From positions 125,910,952 to 125,974,951 of the forward strand of contig JBCNJP010000007.1 of assembly GCA_039602395.1 (NCBI GenBank): a stretch of DNA of 64,000 nucleotides. Reading direction: 5' to 3'. Of this stretch, positions 57,101-64,000 are shown piece by piece. The position numbers and the translations under genes were made by a program. The stretch comes from Deinandra increscens subsp. villosa. Lineage: Eukaryota > Streptophyta > Magnoliopsida > Asterales > Asteraceae. Each line of letters begins with the position of its first letter. Positions within the stretch are counted from its first letter, which is position 1. The notes beneath the pieces are model-generated. The model was not told the origin of the DNA, did no database searches, and worked only from the letters and a program-made list of their open reading frames with translations.

Positions 57101-59974
57101 CATGTTCAAAACCTGACTTGGGGTTTTTTTTTCAAATCCCAAGTGGTGAGTTACTGAGTTTCCTCCTTGATGGTGTTCTTGGGTGAGGTAAGCCTGAACT
57201 GTCAAATCCAGTATGAATGGTTGCAATTCCATCTCAGAAATACTCGCTTAGGTATTTGAGATTTAAGGTAGTTCCAAACGCCGTTAAAAAGAATAAAATA
57301 TTAATTAATAAACAATCAATGGAACTAATAAGTTATATTGACAGATTAAATATGTGTCCAGATATATATAGCTACACAACACAAGCCATAATTTAGATCT
57401 TTGCATATGATGGATTTATTGACAATTTAATTAAAAAATAAAAATCTTTAGATAAAATGAGTTTTGTGTATATAATTTTTAGAAAACTCTATATACCGGC
57501 CTTGGCCACAATAGCCTCCATTGGTACTCTTCTTGCCAAATGTACTTGCACACATATGTTCATATAGTATCTAATAAGTATGTTTCTTGTTGCATAATAT
57601 GTACATTTATAGCCTTAATTTTCACAGAAAAATTTCTAAACATAAAAGTTTATTTTATAGTATTTTAATTTCATCAATTGCACATACTAGAGTGAGTTTG
57701 AACTTCACGTTCAAAATTTTATAAATTTCCAATCTGTATTGATTGGTTGACTGGTTTGTCACCAAAACCACCGAATGATCAGTTTAATAGCCTTCCACGC
57801 ATTTTTTTAGCCCAGAAAATATATGGGAGTATTTTAGACTATTTAAAACCACTATTGGCAAGATTACTTGTTTTAGTCTTGTATATATATATTTTTTATT
57901 TTGCTTAAAAAAAACAAAACAAAAAGGAAGCTGGGGTCTATCTTATAGGGGTCTCTATATCATATGGGATAGAGGTAAGTTTTGTGATTATCTCACCCCC
58001 TAGATTCTTGCTACTGATTAGAGTGGGATTTTGCCGAGTATGTTTGATTATATATAAGCTAACTTTGTCAATTTACTCATCAATTTTACAATTTGAGTCA
58101 AGTTTAGGCAAAAATCATCAAAATTCACAACTACTCAGATTACTAGGATTATCATCTACTAGCTTGCAACTTGCAAGATAATCAAAAGCAGACCATTCTA
58201 ACATACTCAAATCATCTATAGTAACAATTCTAAGCTATAAGATGTTAAAACTTAGCTTCAATACCAAATTTTATGATTTGAACTCATAGAAAGACAAATA
58301 AAATATATATAAGACAATGGAACTAGCAATGAAATGAATCTATCCATCATAGTCTATTATTATGTTTGGTTGGCATGATATAATGGAAAGAGTTATTCAA
58401 ATACATTGTTTGATAAGTATTTTATTTTACTTTATAATCTTATTAACTTAATTAACATTATATATGTCACATTTTAAGAAAATATGCGTTTCTTGTGTAG
58501 GAGTTACCTGCTTATGGAGAAGCTATTCAGAGTATACATCTATGAAGAAGGAGAACCACCCTTATTTCACAGAGGTCCTACCTTTGACATTTACTCCATG
58601 GAAGGTGTCTTTCTCAACTTCATAGAAAAAGACCCCAATTTTCGAATATCTGACCCGGATCGAGCTCATGTCTATTTTCTCCCATTCAGTGTCACCATGA
58701 TCATCAATAACCTCTTTGATCCGATCGTCCGTGATAAAGGTGTCCTACAACGCGTAATTGGTGATTATGTGCACATAGTTTCATCAAGGTACCCTTATTG
58801 GAACCGGAGCCTAGGATCCAACCATTTCATGCTAGCTTGCCATGATTGGGTAGGTAGTTACTCAAATCCTATGTGCAAGAGTTTTACTATGTGCATAAAC
58901 TAGAGTATTTGAACAAATTAGACCATCAAATGAACAAATTTGATGATGAAAATAGTAACAATTTAAAATATTATCTATGAATAGTTTTTAGTACTTTTTA
59001 ATAACGAACGTCTCACTTATGGACGCATCACGCATTGGCTTTTGGGATCAAAACGCATCTGGGCACCATGCGCTCTCCAAAACCAAGAATACATCAGTAA
59101 TCTAAATTATGCACAAAACATATTAAGAGTCTGATTTATTAAAAATTAGACTCTGAGTTTTTCAACCTGTTTGGGGTGTTCCCTTTATAATTTGATCACA
59201 ACCCTAACCAAAACCTACTTTAAAACTTGTACATTTGCAAAATCCATGCACAGACTTGCTAATGAGCTTAATCTTAAGGGGTTATGATTCCTGTGGTTTG
59301 TGGTGCAGGGGCCTAGAGCAACATGGTCTGTTCATTCATTATATTTCACTTCAATACGACTACTATGCAACGCAAATACCTCAGAGTTCTTCAATCCAAG
59401 AAAAGATGCATCAATCCCAACAATCAATCTTCATCGAGACGAGACCAGTAATATCACCGGAGGCCTGCCAGCATCTAACCGTACAACCCTGGCATTCTTT
59501 GCAGGCGGTCAGTTTCATGGCAAGATTAGACCACTACTTTTCCAACACTGGAAAGATAAAGATGAAGATATACAAGTATATGATCGAGTGCCTAACAATG
59601 TTTCCTATGATGACATGATGAAAACAAGCCGGTTTTGCTTATGTCCTAGTGGTTATGAAGTGGCGAGTCCAAGAATAGTGGAAGCTATCTATGCTGAGTG
59701 TGTGCCCGTTTTAATCTCTCAGCACTATGTTCTGCCATTTAGTGATGTTCTCAACTGGGATGCGTTTTCGGTTCGAGTTTCAGTTAGTGAAATACCAAAC
59801 CTGAAGAGAATTTTGTTGGGAATATCAGATGATGAATACACTAGGTTGCAGGAGAATGTTAAGAGCGTCCAACGCCACTTTTTGGTGAATAATCCTGCGA
59901 AACGGTATGATGTTTATCATATGATTCTACACTCGTTATGGTTAAGACGACTAAACTTACATATTTATGGTTGA
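54182..59974 (+). CDS. GT47 exostosin-family glycosyltransferase, type II membrane
   Basis: There are four exons: 54182-54454, 54753-55033, 58501-58849 and 59309-59974 (522 aa). A membrane anchor lies at about residues 19-42 (LISVALFAVAIVAAVSYVSS). A proline-rich stem and a charged coiled-coil segment (about 100-140, KLIQELKDETLVRRNKKRDR) follow. The exostosin domain starts with KLFRVYIYEEGEPPLFHRGP and contains DPDRAHVYFLPFSVTMI, WNRSLGSNHFMLACHDWGP (across a junction), LCNANTSEFFNPRKD, FFAGGQFHGKIRP and FCLCPSGYEVASPRIVEAIY, with CVPVLISQHYVLPFSDVLNW near the end. These match plant GT47 proteins of the At3g07620/At5g03795 type, Golgi enzymes of cell-wall polysaccharide synthesis. The sugar and acceptor are not known. 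Intron 2 is 3.5 kb and filled with old repeats. Confidence 0.92.
55317..55412. mobile_element. Harbinger-MITE remnant in intron 2 of the exostosin gene
   Basis: TAATGCCCCGGAGGGCG at the left and CGCCCACTACAGGGCAGCC followed by TAA at the right resemble the ends of the copies near 22430 and 25833. It is short and diverged. Confidence 0.4.
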
Positions 59975-62801
59975 AAAATCAATCTTCTCCTCCAGTCAGA
60001 CTTATTCTATGATAAGCTAGAGGCCATGAATTGAAATCTTAACTTTGAGATTGTAGTTTGAGTAGTTCTAGAGAGGTTATAGTAACAAATTTTGTAATTT
60101 TGAAATTTTGATGCATCTGTAGAAGAAACATATCACATGAACTATTGATGAAAATCCATAAGTTAATGTTTTGGCTACTGAGATTAGTGATTCATCTGTT
60201 TGTGGTATAAATAAAGTCGATGAGATTTGTTCCAGGTACAGTAGGGTAGAAACTTAATTAGATTCTTAGAATTTTCAATTCATAAACTGAATATCAAGAT
60301 CCAGTTTGAGGGAATCCAAAAATTTCAGTTTAGATTACGCTATTTAACAAACCTAATCTGATTTCATCACAATCAACCATACTTAATTAGGGTTTATACA
60401 ATCCATTACTACAAGAGACTGTTGATAATGAAACAGATTGAGAAACCACATCGGCAAACAGATTACGGAGATTTATCACAAATTGTATATATTTGATCCG
60501 AGTAAAATAACAAATAACCAGAAATCACTCACGGTGCAAAGTAAATACATTATAAATATGAATATTTCATGCAATATTTCGAATAAAATGCTCAATTACC
60601 TGGATATATGCACCAAATTCATTCAGTCCTGGTCCTTATCTCCATCTCCCCCTGCTGATTTTGAATTGAGGGGAGAGATTTCCTCATTTCCATAACAGCC
60701 ATTGACGGAAAGCTTCAACAAAGATGTCGCGGGGTAAATTTGGTGGGCTTGACCGAGTAAGATATAATATTTTAAAACTTAAGATTAATGATCCCAAAGA
60801 CGGTATACCAATGATCCCCGATTTAAGCGGTTGAGTAATGATCACAAAGACGTTCTATTGTCTATGATTCGTGGTTTAAATGATCGAGGTGAGACACTAA
60901 AAAAACGTTAAAATGAAAGGTTTTAAGTTGAGGGTCGAGGTATTCAAAAATAGGGTTTCAGCCTTCGGGTCCTATACCTGAAGAATGAATATGATCAGGT
61001 GGGTCAATGGCCCGTCAGTGATCCAATATTTCCATTAAAAGAATAATACACTACATACCAAACGAGGTTTGGCCTAGGGTAGAGGTATTCAACTCCTGGT
61101 CAAAACCGTTTGTCCAATTGGTTTCGAACCACTTTATACATCAAAAACTCAAAACCTATAAGAATCGGTTGGTATCAGCATGGAACCGGTTTGACCTCAA
61201 AAAACCATTTTCTTTATAATATTACTAATTTTGAGCCAGCTTTCTTTTTGCGGATTGTTTTTTAGAAATGAAGTTCTAATGAAGTGGCAATCTTAGGGGC
61301 AAAGGCCGATATTGTTATGACCCCTAATGGCTAGCCTAACACTAGCTAATAGCCTCACAAGTAAATTGAATCAGACCAAGTTACATGCTGCATCATATAC
61401 ATTTGTCCTATAAAATCTAAAAGTTGTTAAAAGAAGAAAAAAAAAACTTGAGTTATTGTCCTCATGCGTGTGACCTTTTCTGGGGTGATGATATTTCATA
61501 TTTGTGGGTAGAGACACACACGAAGGAGTTGTGTGGGTTCACATGATAAGGTATTTAAAACACCTATTACCATTTACCTATATTCGAAGAAGAATAATTA
61601 CCAAGAATACGATATATAATGGTATATTTAAAGTTCTTGCTAAACACAAAGCATAAAGAAGATTAGTAATGTGCTCACCATCAATCATTTGTCGGTTGTC
61701 ACATTCCTTAATGCCAAAGAATGGTTCATAAAGCCTTCACTCTCTTTTTATTTTGAAAATAATAAGCCAAACAGAGAAGACGAATATGCAAGAATTGAAG
61801 TTGCTAGTGGAAATATCATAGAATGTAATGAACATAGTGTGTTGGCGACTTTATTTTAGAGATTAACCATATGACTCGTATATAAGTATTAAAGACGTGA
61901 TTTAAATGTTTTATAAGCAACTAAGAGAGATATATCTTTTTTCATAACACACTCTAGTGTTTAAATTATGTTTTTGACAAAAAAAATGATGTTTAACAAA
62001 TGGTGGGCAAACTTCTTTCTGGTTAAAACCTGCAAATCAAATAGTACATTTTTAAGCAAAACTTACATGTTTATACATTATCTTCGAAAACAATATTGCT
62101 CTTTTTAAACGCATCATTATGTGTTATACTTTTCTTTTACAAAACCGATCGATCTACTTAACTTCTATAATGTTACAAATAAACAATCTAGTTTGGTTCG
62201 TTTCATTCTAGCACTCAACCCATGAACATTCCTAGATACTATCGGTGGTTTAAAATTCCCAAAACACAAACATGTAAACAAGAAAAAAAAAATTATATTA
62301 ACTAAATCGAAGAGTGACATGATTGACATTCTTATAAAATTTACCAACATATCTCAACATCACATGAGCACCAAAGACACTGCCTCAATTCTTGCAGATT
62401 CATCTTTTCGATTTGGCTTGTTCATATCAAAATAAAATGATAAAAACATTATATGTTATGAGGAGGAAGAGCACATGTGTTTATATATATATTTGTATCT
62501 TTCACTACTAGGCTAAGTCTCTCGAATTCAAATTCCAATGTTAAAATTACTTATTAGATGAAGTTTTCTTTCAAGGATAAAGTTAAAGCCGAATTAATAT
62601 AAATACTCAATTACTCATAAAACCAAAAGCTAAGGGAGTATTATTATTATAAAAATTCGTATTGGATAACATTTAAAATAATTAGATGAATCTTTAGGGT
62701 CCTGAATCAAATGATATTCTCTTTTAATAGACGTGCTGATCAATCTTATACTTCGAACTTAATTAGGCTAATCCTAAACAAGCGTAATGCTTTTATAATT
62801 A
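59975..62801. other. 3' flank of the exostosin gene and spacer
   Basis: Probable 3' UTR first, then AT-rich spacer. A 62-codon frame at 61671-61859 and others are not recognisable. No RNA gene is seen. Confidence 0.5.
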
Positions 62802-62831
62802 CTAGGATAGAATCCGTATGTTATACGGATT
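62802..62831 (-). mobile_element. Helitron 3' terminus (minus strand)
   Basis: On the minus strand a perfect 9-bp-stem hairpin (AATCCGTAT, loop, ATACGGATT) is followed by CTATC and CTAG (62802-62805), then T. The body would extend to the right of 62831. No Rep/helicase is seen before the window ends. Confidence 0.6.
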
Positions 62832-64000
62832 GAATCATTAAAAATATATATATAATTGATAATTAATGTATACTATTCTTATTACCAGAATAACGTATTA
62901 TATTACATTAAATAAAAAGCTAAAGTTATAATTCATATTATGGTATTGGTGATTTTACTCTCTTTATCAAAAATAATAATTAGGGCATGTGTTTACTTGT
63001 ATATTTGAAAAATGCAAGATAAACGTGATCATGTTTAAAAAAACAATCAAACCCTCAATAACGACTAACTTGACTTATGAATTGACAAACATGAGACTTT
63101 AACTCTGTATAGAAAGTTAGATGAGTATAATAAAGTTTTATCTAAATTATAATAAACATATTATAATTGTTGAGTATAAAATCTAAATTATAATAAAAGA
63201 ATTTCAATGCTATCAATAACAAAATGTTATGTTGATATACATTAGGAAACTTACAATTGTATTAGTCGCAATGTCTAATATTTTCAAATTGGATGAACAT
63301 TGTTCATTTGATATGGTAGGAAAACTATTTAATATTGGATATTATGAACATGGTTTTTGTACCGCTTATGAATTTCTCTATAATTAGTATCACCCACAAC
63401 GCAACGCTGATTGATTTTGTATAATAGTATTAGGTATTCATTAATTGAAATATTAAATATGATTTGCTTAATTATATTTGAAAACACACTAATAATAGTT
63501 TAAAAATTATTATTAAATAATTCCATAAATATAAATAGATAAAAATATATCATGATTATAATATAGGATATAATTTCCAATAAAAAAGTTTATTAGGGAG
63601 TAGATTTGGGAGGGAAAACTTTTGTGAGAATGAATCTAGTGTTGACATGTGTCAACAATTGTAATTATTTATTAGAGTAGGAAGATTATAAAAACATAAT
63701 CACTAAATTAATAAGATTATTGATTTAATGATATTTAAAAATTGTATAGCAATTAAATGGCAAGACGCTTTTAAAAAAATTAAAAAATAATTAAAAATAA
63801 TAATAATAAATGGCGAGACATTTAAAGATTAACTGAAGCTTAAAAAAAAAACTTCATAACATAAGATTCAATCTAATAAACTATCTTTAAACTAAGATCT
63901 AAGATCTGACGTATTTAAAGAGCCTAACAAAATTATATATATATCATTTTGGTTTGCTGACGTGTTCTCACGGATTCTACTATTCATATTGCAATGGCAC
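62832..64000. other. AT-rich spacer, possibly Helitron body
   Basis: Very AT-rich with no coding frame. It may belong to the Helitron ending at 62802, but its 5' end was not found. Confidence 0.4.

Noticed and set aside
57044..57232. Possible SINE near 57080-57235
   Set aside because: A GTTCAAAACC word is present but no A-box, tail or duplication is convincing.
60640..60725. Short minus-strand frame starting MAVMEMRKSLPS
   Set aside because: Only 24 codons with no support.
1..64000. CRISPR array, operons, riboswitches, rRNA or tRNA genes
   Set aside because: None is visible; the short direct repeats lack spacer regularity and the genes have plant intron structure.

Overview
This window is nuclear DNA of a flowering plant. 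The genes have many GT-AG introns, the protein families are plant types (GBF-interacting protein, GT47 exostosin, plant O-fucosyltransferase, XERICO-like RING-H2), the spacers are AT-rich, and plant transposons are dense. The LINE and Copia residues and the tRNA-like SINEs would fit an asterid, perhaps Asteraceae, but that is a guess. There is one 500-N assembly gap at 17872-18371.

Layout. 0.4-6.8 kb (+): an 11-exon GBF-interacting protein 1-like gene whose exons join in frame to 777 codons. 9.9-11.5 kb (+): a two-exon ARM-repeat gene with a hAT-type MITE just upstream of its splice acceptor. 13.6-15.3 kb (+): a single-exon O-fucosyltransferase-like gene. 17.6-17.9 kb (-): the RING-H2 end of a XERICO-like gene cut by the gap. 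18.4-31.7 kb: a gene-poor transposon field with hAT elements, a Harbinger-type MITE family with TTA/TAA target duplications (one nested in a hAT), a Harbinger ORF1 (Myb-like) fragment, tRNA-derived SINEs and Helitron 3' termini. 31.8-33.4 kb (+): a three-exon gene for a 231-residue protein with about seven membrane segments and no family I recognise. 36.2-37.2 kb: possible coding fragments split by a hAT element with a perfect 8-bp target duplication. 39.4-41.2 kb (-): a three-exon gene for an unassigned protein of about 204 residues. 44.3-50.1 kb (+): a DUF2431/BMT5-like methyltransferase gene split by a Copia retrotransposon. 54.2-60.0 kb (+): a four-exon GT47 exostosin-family glycosyltransferase gene. 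The remaining stretches are AT-rich spacer and old repeats.

The most striking locus is 44.3-50.1 kb. A 3,691-bp Copia element with two identical 125-bp LTRs and a perfect CATAT target duplication sits inside a coding exon. The element has a long intact pol but no recognisable gag. Its LTR begins TATTAG, so the first bases of the LTR supply the stop codon for the broken host frame at the left end and for pol at the right end. The host frame is open on both sides and rejoins exactly when the element and one target duplication are left out, so the insertion looks very recent. The host protein also carries a long acidic, degenerate repeat tail. Genes here are independent transcription units; there are no operons, and neighbours show no evident shared pathway beyond two Golgi-type glycosyltransferase families.
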